Origin: Echinicola sp. 20G
GTDB lineage: Bacteria > Bacteroidota > Bacteroidia > Cytophagales > Cyclobacteriaceae
Direction: 5' to 3'
NCBI RefSeq assembly: GCF_015533855.1
Contig: NZ_AP024154.1
Span: 2,982,501 to 3,046,500 of the forward strand
Length of the DNA stretch: 64,000 nt
A program made the position numbers and the translations under genes. Each line of letters starts with the position of its first letter. Within the stretch, counting starts at the first letter, position 1. Positions 8,845-18,250 of this stretch are shown here, one piece after another. Under the pieces are notes generated by a model that was not told the origin of the DNA, did no database searches, and saw nothing but the letters and a program-made list of their open reading frames with translations.

Positions 8845-10092
8845 ATGAAATATTTAAATATAAATAACCTTTTACAATGGCCTTGGGCATTGGTCTTCGT
8901 TTATGGAATGATATGCGCAGCCTGTACGGAAATCGAAGGAATAAAAGGACCCAAAATAGATGACCAAACAATTCCAGGGCAAGTTTCGGGAGTTGAAGTA
9001 GAAAATACCAACGGGGCCGCCGTGATACGTTATCAACTTCCTAATTCGCCAAACTTGCTATATGTCCTTGCTGAATATGAAATCAGAGCGGGTGTAAAAA
9101 GAGAAACCAAGGCAAGCTATTATAAAAATGAGCTAATGGTGGAAGGGTTTGAAGGAAGTAAGGATTATGAAGTTAAGTTAACTGTTGTAAGTAAATCCGA
9201 AATCAAAAGTGAACCTGTTTATACTACTGTCCACCCTGATATACCTTCTTATCAAACAGTAAAACCAACCATTCAGATTAGCCCTGATTTTGGAGGGTTC
9301 CATATTTCTGCATACAATGAGTTTGAAAAACCTATTGGTATGGTACTGTATAGAAATGAGAAGAATGTCTCAGGGGAATATCCCGTAATTTCCCAGTACT
9401 TTACTGATAGCGACTCGATTAGCTATTCCGTAAGGGGATATGATTCAATTCCCCATAACTTGGGAATGTATATCACTGATCAATTTGGCAATGTTTCTGA
9501 TACACTTTTTTATACGGTAAAGCCATATTTTGAACAGTTGCTGGACAAACAAGATTTTTTTGTCTATCCACTCGAAAGTGACTCGGAAATAGGATACGGT
9601 TGGTCTTTACCTTACTTATGGGATACAAAAACGGATGTTTATTCTACTGGCTGGCACACTAACCCGGGAGGGGATATCCCTATGATCTGCACGTTTGGGA
9701 TTGGCCAACTTGCCCAGCTTAGTAGGTTTGAAATTTGGGCAAGGCCTGGAGAATTTACCTATGGACACGGTAATCCCAAGGAATTCAGTTTATGGGGAGC
9801 TAATGTGGACAACCCTGGAGATGCTGAGTTGCCTGTTTACGCACCTGTGGGAACGGAAATTGGAGATTGGACCAATTTATCAAATTACCACTTTCCCGAC
9901 CCTCCTTCTGGATTTCCTCCCGGAGCTGTTACTGAAGAAGATGAAGCTTTTATTGCCCAAGGGGTTAATTTCAATATTCCAGTGGATGCTCCTCCCGCTA
10001 AATTCCTGCGGATAGCCGTGTCCGAAACCTGGTCAGGTGGGGATTTCGCCCATATCATGGAGGTATCAGTTTTTGGAAATCCTCTCGATTAA
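8845..10092 (+). CDS. Surface glycan-binding lipoprotein of DUF4959/DUF5126/DUF5000 type
   Basis: I start this gene at ATG 8845 rather than an in-frame TTG at 8815 that overlaps SusD. The ATG is preceded by AAAGG and opens a proper lipoprotein leader ending CAAC (C27). The 415 residues look like three modules: an Ig-like DUF4959 part (about 28-135, including IPGQVSGVEVENTNGAAVI), a DUF5126-like middle (about 140-235) and a C-terminal DUF5000 discoidin-like domain (about 245-412, with WDTKTDVYSTGWHT, FEIWARPGEF and FLRIAVSETWSGG). Proteins of this build follow SusD in many Bacteroidota loci and are thought to bind the target glycan at the surface. The ligand here is unknown. The assignment rests on recalled family patterns. 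Confidence 0.85.
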   Translation: MKYLNINNLLQWPWALVFVYGMICAACTEIEGIKGPKIDDQTIPGQVSGVEVENTNGAAVIRYQLPNSPNLLYVLAEYEIRAGVKRETKASYYKNELMVEGFEGSKDYEVKLTVVSKSEIKSEPVYTTVHPDIPSYQTVKPTIQISPDFGGFHISAYNEFEKPIGMVLYRNEKNVSGEYPVISQYFTDSDSISYSVRGYDSIPHNLGMYITDQFGNVSDTLFYTVKPYFEQLLDKQDFFVYPLESDSEIGYGWSLPYLWDTKTDVYSTGWHTNPGGDIPMICTFGIGQLAQLSRFEIWARPGEFTYGHGNPKEFSLWGANVDNPGDAELPVYAPVGTEIGDWTNLSNYHFPDPPSGFPPGAVTEEDEAFIAQGVNFNIPVDAPPAKFLRIAVSETWSGGDFAHIMEVSVFGNPLD

Positions 10093-10108
10093 TTTAAATT
10101 CTCGAAAA

Positions 10109-11305
10109 ATGAACAATATAACGAAATTATTGGCGGTCACGCTTACTTGTCTTCAGCTCATAAGCTGTAATGTGCCAAATTTGGACTATGGAGAACCATT
10201 GACTTACCCTGGAGCAGTGGACTCCTTGAAGTATAATCCGGGTAACCGACGTGTTGAGCTTAATTGGTTTACAAGTTCGGATCCTACAATAACCTCTTAT
10301 GGAATATTTTGGAACAATGGATCTGATTCTTTAATGGTAGAAAGCGATGAGATAAATCCTTCTGAGAAAGCTGGGGTCATCGTGAGTGGTTTAATGGAAA
10401 CATTGTACGGGTTTTCTGTTTATTCCTATGATTCAAAAGGGAATAGATCCATACCCAAGGAAATTAACAATGTCCGTATTTATGGTGAAAAATATATAGA
10501 GGGGCTTATCAATAGAAAGTACAATGCAGCAAAACCATATGTTGACAACGGTGATGGATCGGTAACATTACAGTTTATTGCTCCGGATACGGTTAATGTA
10601 AACACTGAAATTGTTTTCACTGATATAAGTGGAGAGGAGCAGGTCCTTAACTTGGAAGCAGAAGAAAACAACCTTCTTCTCCCAAATTATAAAAGTGGAA
10701 CGTCAGTAAAATACAGGTCATCATACCTACCGAGAACAGGGGCAATAGATACATTCAAGGTTCAGGAATACAGTACCTTTCCGGAAATTGCTGTTCTTCA
10801 GGAATTGGACAAAGAACTGTTCAAAGCAGTTGGTTTGCCTAATGACATAGAAGCCTATGATAGCCAAACTACATTAGACCAACTCTGGGATGGAGATGGA
10901 ATCGGAGCAGATTATCCCAATATTTTTCACAGTAACGGGGATAGACCACTTCCTCACCATTTTACGATTGACCTAGGGAAGAATTATTCCACCTTGGCAG
11001 AGATGGAAATTATTGGCAGGCCATGTTGCCACAATCCCGTGAAATTTGAAATATGGGGCATAGAAAGCCTTGAGGACGCTAGTACCGTTTTACCGGGAAA
11101 TGATCCCGAATGGCAGGATGAGGCGATTTCTAAAGGATGGAAGCTGCTCCAAGATGTGGACAGAGCAGATGATGGTGTCGCCCCATTTAAAGTTATCCTG
11201 AAGGATAATAGTAATATAAGGTATATCCGTCTCAGGGTAAAAAGTGTGGCAAGTGGCGAGACTAGCTACAGTAATTTGAGTGAGCTCACATTTTGGGCCA
11301 AATAG
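10109..11305 (+). CDS. Surface glycan-binding lipoprotein of DUF4998 type with discoidin-like C-terminus
   Basis: The start is set at ATG 10109, 16 bases after the previous stop. An earlier in-frame ATG at 10037 would overlap the preceding gene and place 24 polar residues before the leader. The product has 398 residues. The lipoprotein signal is LQLISC with C20. The N-terminal half matches the DUF4998 pattern: YPGAVDSLKYNPGNRRVELNW and IFWNNGSDSL, suggesting two fibronectin-like modules. The C-terminal part (about 240-398) contains LDQLWDGDG, FTIDLGKNYSTLAEMEI and RYIRLRVKS, typical of an F5/8 discoidin fold related to DUF5000. It is the last of four genes for glycan capture before the enzymes begin. 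Confidence 0.85.
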   Translation: MNNITKLLAVTLTCLQLISCNVPNLDYGEPLTYPGAVDSLKYNPGNRRVELNWFTSSDPTITSYGIFWNNGSDSLMVESDEINPSEKAGVIVSGLMETLYGFSVYSYDSKGNRSIPKEINNVRIYGEKYIEGLINRKYNAAKPYVDNGDGSVTLQFIAPDTVNVNTEIVFTDISGEEQVLNLEAEENNLLLPNYKSGTSVKYRSSYLPRTGAIDTFKVQEYSTFPEIAVLQELDKELFKAVGLPNDIEAYDSQTTLDQLWDGDGIGADYPNIFHSNGDRPLPHHFTIDLGKNYSTLAEMEIIGRPCCHNPVKFEIWGIESLEDASTVLPGNDPEWQDEAISKGWKLLQDVDRADDGVAPFKVILKDNSNIRYIRLRVKSVASGETSYSNLSELTFWAK

Positions 11306-11370
11306 AATTAATTCAACATAATTTTTAAAGATATCCTTCCTTTAACTACCCTAATTAAGTAGCTGCTTTT

Positions 11371-11400
11371 CTTTCCTTTTCCATTGATGGAAAGGGAAAG
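11371..11400 (+). terminator. Stem-loop between glycan-binding genes and GH95 (locus A)
   Basis: The arms 11371-11383 and 11388-11400 pair over 13 base pairs with a single G-U wobble (77 with 394 of the 11 kb block), closed by a TTGA loop. It lies in the 95-base gap after the last binding-protein gene. No run of T follows, so it is more likely a processing or stabilising stem-loop, or a partial attenuator, than a full intrinsic terminator. A stem-loop occurs at the equivalent position in the other three loci. Confidence 0.6.
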
Positions 11401-11451
11401 TTGGCAGTCTATCAGGAAGAAATTAAACACAATTCATTAAAGCAGATTGAA

Positions 11452-13794
11452 ATGAAATTAAGACAAATGATTTTATGTCTTGCCGGAAGTTATCTGGCAT
11501 GGACAGGTAATCTAATGGCACAATCAAACCCTTTGAGAATTTGGTTTGATGAACCAGCAAAACAGTGGGAGGAGACATTGCCTCTGGGAAATGGTAGACT
11601 GGGCATGATGCCTGACGGAGGGGTGATGCAGGAGAAAATTGTCTTAAATGACATCACATTATGGTCAGGGGCGCCACAGGACGCCAACAACTATGAGGCA
11701 TATAAAAAACTTCCTGAAATAAGGGAACTGATCATAAATGGTAGAAATGATGAGGCCCAAGACCTGGTAAACCAGTCATTTGTATGCTTGGGAAAAGGTT
11801 CGGGCGATGAACCTTTTGGAAAGTTCCAAACTTTGGGTGACCTGAATATCAACTATTTCTACGATGTGCAAGAAGCGGATGGTGATATGGTGGAGGGATA
11901 TACAAGGGAGCTGACATTGAATGATGCCATGGCACGTACAGAGTTTGACCTGAATGGGGTACATTACAAACGGGAGTATTTTACAAGTTTTGATGATGAT
12001 TTGGGAATCATTCGGCTGTCAGCAAATGAATCCGGAAAACTCAATTTTGAACTATCCCTTGCTAGAGAGGAAAGAGCCAACTCTAAAGTGGATGGAGAAG
12101 AACTTGTACTGACAGGTCAACTGGACAATGGTACCGATGGAAAAGGAATGCAGTTTGAAGCCCGAGTAAAGGTAATGTTAAAAGGAGGTTCCATTCGGTC
12201 GGGAAAAAATAAGCTGGTGGTATCCAATGCCTCTGAGGCTATTGTTCTTGTTTCTGCAGGAACTGATTTTAAGAATCCAGACTATAAGCAAGAAGTAGCT
12301 GAATTTCTTGAATTGGCCTCCAATAAAACCTACAAAAAGCAAGTAAAGAACCATACAAAAAATTATGACCGTTTCTTTGGAAGGTTGGATTTTAAACTGG
12401 CCGGAAATGAACTGTCCCAATTAACGACAGACAAGCGTTTGGATAGGTTCTTCGAGGATATTAATGTGGACAATGGTCTTCCGGTACTGTTTATGCAATA
12501 TGGACGGTATTTAACCATTAGCAGTACGAGAATAGGATTACTGCCTCCCAATCTTCAGGGGCTTTGGGCAAACCAGATCAATACACCATGGAATGGTGAT
12601 TACCACCTTGATGTAAATGTTCAAATGAACCATTGGCCAGTCGAAATAATGAATCTTTCAGAACTCAACCTGCCTCTTGCTGAGCTGGTGAGGGGCTTGG
12701 TAGAACCGGGCAAGCGGACGGCCCGGGCATATTACAATGCTGATGGCTGGGTGGCCCATGTGATTACGAATATTTGGGGATTTACTGAGCCAGGAGAAAG
12801 CGCATCCTGGGGATTGGCCAATGCAGGTTCTGGATGGGTATGTAACAATCTCTGGCAGCACTATCAGTATACTGAAGATGAGGATTATCTTGAAAGTATA
12901 TACCCTATTCTAAAAGGATCTGCAGAATTCTATAACAGTGTGCTTATGAAGGATCCTGAGACAGGTTGGTTTGTGACAGGCCCTTCGGTTTCACCGGAAA
13001 ATTGGTTTGTAATGCCCAATGGACGACATGCCAGCATCTGTATGGGACCAACAATAGACAATCAGATCGTAAGGGAATTGTTTGGTAATGTGATAGAAGC
13101 GGCTGAAACTTTGGGGCGTGACAAGAATTTTGTAAGTGATTTAAAGATAAAGCTTGACCTTATCCCTCCAGTAGGTAGGATAGGCAAGGACGGAACTTTG
13201 ATGGAATGGTTGAGGGACAGGCCAGAAGGAGACCCCCAACATAGGCATATATCGCATTTGTACGGGGTTTATCCTGCTTCCCTGATTACTCCTGAAAAGA
13301 CCCCCGATCTTGCAGAAGCTTCAAAAAAGGTCTTAGAAGTAAGGGGGGATGACGGCCCTAGTTGGGCAATAGCCTATAAAATGATATTTTGGGCCAGACT
13401 AATGAATGGGGATAGGGCATACCAACTTTTTCATGATCTAATGAGGCCCACATTGAAAACGGATATCAATTATGGCGCCGGCGGGGGGGTATACCCGAAC
13501 TTATTGACAGCAGGCCCACCTTTTCAGATAGATGGAAACTTTGGGGGGATCACTGGACTTGCAGAAATGTTGATCCAAAGCCATCATGATTACATCGAAC
13601 TCCTTCCAGCTATTCCAGAACAATGGAAGGAAGGAGGGGAAATAAAAGGTTTCAAGGCGAGGGGAAACTATCAAGTGTCGATGAAATGGGAAAATGGAAA
13701 AGTTATTTTCATTGAAATTTCTTCACCCGATCCCACGAAAAAAAGGGTTAAGGTCAAAGTAAATGGTGAATTGAAGGACATAAAAGTAAAATGA
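11452..13794 (+). CDS. GH95 alpha-L-fucosidase or alpha-L-galactosidase, secreted
   Basis: GH95 enzymes are inverting and remove alpha-1,2-L-fucose or, in some members, alpha-L-galactose from chain ends. The start chosen is ATG 11452, which opens a signal peptide (MKLRQMILCLAGSYLAW, cleavage after MAQ). An upstream TTG at 11401 would start inside the stem-loop region. The 780 residues carry WFDEPAKQWEETLPLGNGRLG near the N-terminus, DVNVQMNHWP (D387, N389), SPEN (E516, the likely general acid), HRHISHLYGVYP and DGNFGG (D694). Characterised fucosidases have an N-x-N pair in the third motif, whereas here the first residue is D387, a variation that may bear on specificity. It overlaps the GH110 gene by 4 bases, so the two are translationally coupled. 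Confidence 0.92.
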   Translation: MKLRQMILCLAGSYLAWTGNLMAQSNPLRIWFDEPAKQWEETLPLGNGRLGMMPDGGVMQEKIVLNDITLWSGAPQDANNYEAYKKLPEIRELIINGRNDEAQDLVNQSFVCLGKGSGDEPFGKFQTLGDLNINYFYDVQEADGDMVEGYTRELTLNDAMARTEFDLNGVHYKREYFTSFDDDLGIIRLSANESGKLNFELSLAREERANSKVDGEELVLTGQLDNGTDGKGMQFEARVKVMLKGGSIRSGKNKLVVSNASEAIVLVSAGTDFKNPDYKQEVAEFLELASNKTYKKQVKNHTKNYDRFFGRLDFKLAGNELSQLTTDKRLDRFFEDINVDNGLPVLFMQYGRYLTISSTRIGLLPPNLQGLWANQINTPWNGDYHLDVNVQMNHWPVEIMNLSELNLPLAELVRGLVEPGKRTARAYYNADGWVAHVITNIWGFTEPGESASWGLANAGSGWVCNNLWQHYQYTEDEDYLESIYPILKGSAEFYNSVLMKDPETGWFVTGPSVSPENWFVMPNGRHASICMGPTIDNQIVRELFGNVIEAAETLGRDKNFVSDLKIKLDLIPPVGRIGKDGTLMEWLRDRPEGDPQHRHISHLYGVYPASLITPEKTPDLAEASKKVLEVRGDDGPSWAIAYKMIFWARLMNGDRAYQLFHDLMRPTLKTDINYGAGGGVYPNLLTAGPPFQIDGNFGGITGLAEMLIQSHHDYIELLPAIPEQWKEGGEIKGFKARGNYQVSMKWENGKVIFIEISSPDPTKKRVKVKVNGELKDIKVK

Positions 13795-15728
13795 TAATGA
13801 AACTGAAAAAAAGCATAGTCCCAGAAAAATTAGAATGGTCAAAAATTGTGTATAAACCATGGGGTAATGGGTTGGCTATTTTGATGGTTTTAATTCTGGG
13901 ATGTGCTTTCTCAGTTTCAGGGCGGACATTTGATGGCGCTCCGGCACGCGCAGAAAGGAAGCTTTCCAAAGGAGAGACCACTTATTATGTTGATCTTGTA
14001 AATGGAAACGACCGCAATTCCGGAACAAAAAAGAATGAGGCGTGGAAATCATTTACCCCTGCCAATAATCTTATTTTAAGGTCAGGGGATACCTTAAAAG
14101 TAATTCAACCTGGGAGAATTGATAAGTCTCTTGCCCTTATTGCTGAAGGGGAGTGCACCAACCCCGTGGTAGTAGAATTCATTCCTGGTAAATATAATTT
14201 TTTCCCAGAAAATGCATTACAGAGAAAGCTTAACATCTCAAATACCAATGACACCCCTGATTTGCCAAAATCCATTGCCTTTGAGATTGTTCAATCACAA
14301 CATGTCGAGGTATTTGCTGAAGGGGCTGAGATAATGTTTCGGGGCAAATCAATGGCTTTTCACATTGATCGTAGTAACTGTATAAACATCAAAGGGCTTT
14401 CCATGGATTATGAACGACCCACCGTTTCGGAAATTACCGTTGCTTATGCCGGAAAAAATCATGCTGATCTTGATGTGGGTGAGGATTCGGATTTTGTGGT
14501 GAAGGACGGAAAAGTAATATGGACAGGAGAAGGGTGGCAACACCCTTTACAAAACTATTGGCAAGAATATGACCCTATTGAAAATAAGGTAAGAAGGTTG
14601 GCGGTAGATGTGGGCAGTACAACTTTTGAAAAATTGGGAAATAGGGTGCTTCGTGCCCATTTTCCTAAAAATCCCGGTTTTGTCCAAGGAATGGTACTGC
14701 AAAACAGAAACGTCACACGGGATTATGCTGCAGTATTCATGAACAGGAGCAATAATATATCTTGGCAGCAAATCAGGGTTTATTTTATGCACGGGATGGG
14801 GTTTGTAAGTCAGTTTTGTAAAAACGTTACTGTCGATGGACTTGACGTTAGACCACGTCCTGGAAGTGGAAGAACCTGTGCTGCCTGGGCGGATATATTG
14901 CATTTTTCAAGTTGCAGAGGTGATCTAAAGGTTAAAAACTCCTATTTGTCAGCAGCCAATGATGACGCAATTAATGTTCATGGTACGCATTTGAAAATAC
15001 AGAAAATACTGAATGCACATAGGATAACAGTGTCGTTTGAGCATCCACAGACTTATGGTTTTGATGCATTCGAAAAAGGGGACAGCATAGCATTTATAAA
15101 TGAAAAAACACTTTTGGAAAATGATTCCAATGTGGTGACGGGAGTGAAAAAGTTAAATGACAAGGTGGTGATCCTCGAACTGTTGAAACCTGTTTCTGAG
15201 TATTTGACAGATGGTTATGTAGTGGAAAATACTTCATGGACACCTAATGTAGAAATATCTCGTAATAAAATTACATGTATACCTACCCGGGGAGTTTTGG
15301 TTACCACGCGCAAGCAGGTAAGAATTTTGGAAAATGAATTTAGTAATATACAAATGAGTGCCGTTCTAATTGCGGATGATGCACAAAGTTGGTTTGAGTC
15401 GGGAATGGTTAAGGATGTTGAAATATCAAAAAACAGCTTTATGGAATGTGGAGGCCCAGTAATCAATATCCATCCTGAAAACGAAAAGTCAGTGGATGGA
15501 AGAAATGTCCACCAAAATATTAAAATAATGAATAATACATTCTATTATGATGAAAATGCGTTGATTCATGCCAATAGTGTTGGTGGTCTCTCTTTTTCTG
15601 AAAATAGGATTATCACAACGGAGAAGAAGGAAATTTCCAGCCTCATGTTTATTGAGAATTGTCCAGCCCCTTTAATTTCGGGTAATACATTTTCAGTAGT
15701 TCCTCTATTTAATCAGTCCGGCCAATAG
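13791..15728 (+). CDS. GH110 alpha-1,3-galactosidase-like right-handed beta-helix enzyme
   Basis: GH110 enzymes are inverting exo-alpha-1,3-galactosidases, acting on blood-group-B-like or linear alpha-1,3-galactosides; a marine member acts on algal galactan oligomers. The 645 residues start with an ATG overlapping the GH95 stop (ATGA). An uncleaved or late signal segment lies at about 26-45 (LAILMVLILGCAFSVSG). Family landmarks are YYVDLVNGNDRNSGT, INIKGLSMDYERP, GMGFVSQFCKNVTVDGLDV, SGRTCAAWADILHFSSCRG and NDDAINVHGTHL. Three aspartates, D368, D391 and D392, show the same spacing as the D321, D344 and D345 I recall for the marine enzyme PdGH110B, so the active site looks intact. The product could be periplasmic; whether C37 is lipidated is unclear. 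Confidence 0.88.
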   Translation: MIMKLKKSIVPEKLEWSKIVYKPWGNGLAILMVLILGCAFSVSGRTFDGAPARAERKLSKGETTYYVDLVNGNDRNSGTKKNEAWKSFTPANNLILRSGDTLKVIQPGRIDKSLALIAEGECTNPVVVEFIPGKYNFFPENALQRKLNISNTNDTPDLPKSIAFEIVQSQHVEVFAEGAEIMFRGKSMAFHIDRSNCINIKGLSMDYERPTVSEITVAYAGKNHADLDVGEDSDFVVKDGKVIWTGEGWQHPLQNYWQEYDPIENKVRRLAVDVGSTTFEKLGNRVLRAHFPKNPGFVQGMVLQNRNVTRDYAAVFMNRSNNISWQQIRVYFMHGMGFVSQFCKNVTVDGLDVRPRPGSGRTCAAWADILHFSSCRGDLKVKNSYLSAANDDAINVHGTHLKIQKILNAHRITVSFEHPQTYGFDAFEKGDSIAFINEKTLLENDSNVVTGVKKLNDKVVILELLKPVSEYLTDGYVVENTSWTPNVEISRNKITCIPTRGVLVTTRKQVRILENEFSNIQMSAVLIADDAQSWFESGMVKDVEISKNSFMECGGPVINIHPENEKSVDGRNVHQNIKIMNNTFYYDENALIHANSVGGLSFSENRIITTEKKEISSLMFIENCPAPLISGNTFSVVPLFNQSGQ

Positions 15729-15751
15729 CTCTTGTTTTAACCGGATTTTGG

Positions 15752-18094
15752 ATGTTAAATGTATATGAAAGCATAATGTGTTATTTTAAAAAGGTTTATT
15801 TTTTACTGTTTTTATTGATCACCAATACCCTATTGACCTTTGGTCAACAAAGTAAAAGGCCTGCCTATTTGGTTAACCCTTTGGTGGGGGCTACCACAAG
15901 TGTGGAACTAGCGGGCTCCTATCATGGATTGGGAAAGACATTTCCAGGTGTGGCAACCCCTTTTGGAATGGTACAGGTAAGTCCGAACACAATTACTGGT
16001 GGGGACAACGGCTCAGGGTACAGTGATGAACACCGGAGCATTGAAGGATTTGCAATGACTCAGATGAGCGGTGTAGGGTGGTATGGTGATCTTGGAAATT
16101 TTCTTGTAATGCCCACTGCTGGAAAGCTCAAAACCGTTGCAGGAAGTCATGATCGCCCTGAAGAAGGGTATCGCTCAAGGTTTGACAAGGAAAGTGAAAA
16201 GGCAATGGCTGGCTATTATAAGGTATATCTTACAGATTATGATATCAAAGCAGAATTAACCGCAAGCAAACATTGCGGGATGATGCGCTTTACCTTTAAC
16301 AAAAGTGAAAAGCCCAGGATTCAGATAGACCTTGCCAGGAGAGTTGGGGGTACATCTACCGAACAATATATAGAAATAGTAAATGATCATACTATCAGAG
16401 GGTGGATGAAATGTGATCCCGAAGGTGGTGGCTGGGGAAATGGAGCAGGTAAGGCAAGCTATACTGTTTATTTTTATACACAGTTCAGTGAGCCTATGTT
16501 AGAAAACGGTGTGTGGTCTGCTGAAATACCCCCAAATACCAGCAGAAAACTGGAGGCTGTTACTTCAAAGGAATATTTGGACAGGGTTAAAAATGCTAAG
16601 ATTGTTAAGGGAATATCCAAGATTCAAGACAGGCATATCGGTTTTTTTACAGAATTTGATAAGAGCGCAAAGGTGATAAAGGTTAAAACAGGAATTTCAT
16701 TTACAAATTATGAAAATGCCCAGAACAACCTTTCGGTTGAAATGCCTCATTGGAACTTTAAAAAAGTAAGGGAGAATGCTATAGATGCATGGAATGAGGC
16801 ATTGGGAAAAGTGAAAGTATCCGGAGGCAGTTTGGAGGAACAAAGGGTATTTTATACCGCACTCTATCATACCCTGATAGACCCAAGGGATTTTACTGAT
16901 GTTAACGGTGACTATTTTGGCGGAGATGGAAAAATCCATAAGGCCGAGGGGTTTACAAAAAGGACGGTTTTCAGTGGTTGGGATGTGTTTCGGAGTCAAT
17001 TTCCATTACAGACTATTCTAAATCCTGATGTTGTCAATGATATGATCAATTCCTTGATTTCTTTGGCAGATGAAGCTGGCATGGATTACCTTGAGAGATG
17101 GGAGTTCCTGAATGCCTATAGCGGCTGTATGATTGGAAATCCTGCCGTATCCGTTATTGCCGATGCCTATATGAAAGGAATCCGCAGTTATGATGCTAAC
17201 AGAGCATTGGACTTGGCTGTTAATACAAGCAATAAGTTTGGGAATGGACCTGAAGGATATGTTTCTGGGAATTATGGGATTTCCGAGACTATGGAATATA
17301 GTTATTCTGATTGGTGTACAGGTGTATTGGCCGATAGTTTGGGCCATCATGACATTGCGTCCCGATTTATTGAAAAAGGAAAGAACTATGTTAATGTTTT
17401 CGATGATGAAAAAGGATGGTTTCGTCCAAAAGGTTCCAACGGGAAATTCCTGTCATGGCCTGATGCAGGAAGGTTGGAACAATGGTATGGATGTATTGAG
17501 AGCAATCCCTATCAACAGGGCTGGTTTGTACCGCATGATATCTCGGGGATGTTTAAGTTGATGGGGGAAAAAGAAGATGTGGTCAAAGATCTCACCTGTT
17601 TTTTTGAAAACGCCCCCAATGATCTCAAGTGGAACGACTATTATAACCACGCCAATGAACCTGTACATCATGTTCCGTTTCTTTTTAACTTTTTGGATCA
17701 ACCTTGGCTAACACAAAAATGGACCAGGTATATCTGTAAAATTGCCTACCGCGATGAAGTTGATGGTTTGGTTGGCAATGAAGATGTAGGCCAGATGTCT
17801 GCATGGTACGTTTTGGCGTCCTCTGGACTTTACCAGGTTTGTCCGGGGAATTCCAGATATGAAATTACCAGTCCTGTTTTCGATGAAATTGTTTTTTCCC
17901 TTGACCCTGTTTACGCTACTGGAAAAACATTCACTGTCATAGCGCATAACAATTCTGATCAGAACATCTATATCCAAAAAGCTGTACTCAATGGCATAGC
18001 GTTATCTTCTCCCCACCTCGACTATAGTGATATATCCAAAGGAGGTAAACTTGAATTGTTTATGGGAAGTGCCCCAAAAACCGATCAATGGTAA
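15752..18094 (+). CDS. GH92 alpha-mannosidase, canonical, secreted
   Basis: This is a second GH92 enzyme, closer to the family norm than the one at 663. The 780 residues include a signal peptide (start at 15752; an internal ATG at 15776 is also possible) ending TFGQQ. Then come YLVNPLVGATTS, KTFPGVATPFGMVQVSP, GSGYSDEHRSIEGFAMTQMSG, FSGWDVFRSQFPL, NEPVHHVPFLFNF (N635, E636) and VGNEDVGQMSAWYVL (G675 to D678). The last two correspond to the catalytic acid region and the base/calcium region of GH92. It probably removes alpha-mannose in the periplasm. It starts 23 bases after GH110 and closes the operon of locus A; the next gene is a sigma factor. Confidence 0.94.
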   Translation: MLNVYESIMCYFKKVYFLLFLLITNTLLTFGQQSKRPAYLVNPLVGATTSVELAGSYHGLGKTFPGVATPFGMVQVSPNTITGGDNGSGYSDEHRSIEGFAMTQMSGVGWYGDLGNFLVMPTAGKLKTVAGSHDRPEEGYRSRFDKESEKAMAGYYKVYLTDYDIKAELTASKHCGMMRFTFNKSEKPRIQIDLARRVGGTSTEQYIEIVNDHTIRGWMKCDPEGGGWGNGAGKASYTVYFYTQFSEPMLENGVWSAEIPPNTSRKLEAVTSKEYLDRVKNAKIVKGISKIQDRHIGFFTEFDKSAKVIKVKTGISFTNYENAQNNLSVEMPHWNFKKVRENAIDAWNEALGKVKVSGGSLEEQRVFYTALYHTLIDPRDFTDVNGDYFGGDGKIHKAEGFTKRTVFSGWDVFRSQFPLQTILNPDVVNDMINSLISLADEAGMDYLERWEFLNAYSGCMIGNPAVSVIADAYMKGIRSYDANRALDLAVNTSNKFGNGPEGYVSGNYGISETMEYSYSDWCTGVLADSLGHHDIASRFIEKGKNYVNVFDDEKGWFRPKGSNGKFLSWPDAGRLEQWYGCIESNPYQQGWFVPHDISGMFKLMGEKEDVVKDLTCFFENAPNDLKWNDYYNHANEPVHHVPFLFNFLDQPWLTQKWTRYICKIAYRDEVDGLVGNEDVGQMSAWYVLASSGLYQVCPGNSRYEITSPVFDEIVFSLDPVYATGKTFTVIAHNNSDQNIYIQKAVLNGIALSSPHLDYSDISKGGKLELFMGSAPKTDQW

Positions 18095-18202
18095 ATTTTC
18101 GAATAGACAATTGTTTTGTCAATACCTGGTTGAGGCAATGGGATAAATCACAGTGTTTTATAGAATTTGTATTTTAATTTTATTTATGGTAACATGCATG
18201 TG

Positions 18203-18225
18203 CTTTTTAGATCAGCACTAAAAAG
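18203..18225. promoter_or_regulatory. Short inverted repeat just upstream of the first ECF sigma gene
   Basis: CTTTTTAG (18203-18210) is the exact reverse complement of CTAAAAAG (18218-18225), with a 7-base loop. It ends 25 bases before the sigma-factor start codon. It could be an operator or an RNA hairpin covering the translation start. Eight bases is short, so confidence is low. Confidence 0.3.
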
Positions 18226-18250
18226 TATTTAAAACCCCAAATACCTACAG

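Noticed and set aside
10037..10108. ATG start at 10037 for the DUF4998-type protein
   Set aside because: It would overlap the previous gene by 56 bases and bury the signal peptide; ATG 10109 gives a standard lipoprotein leader.
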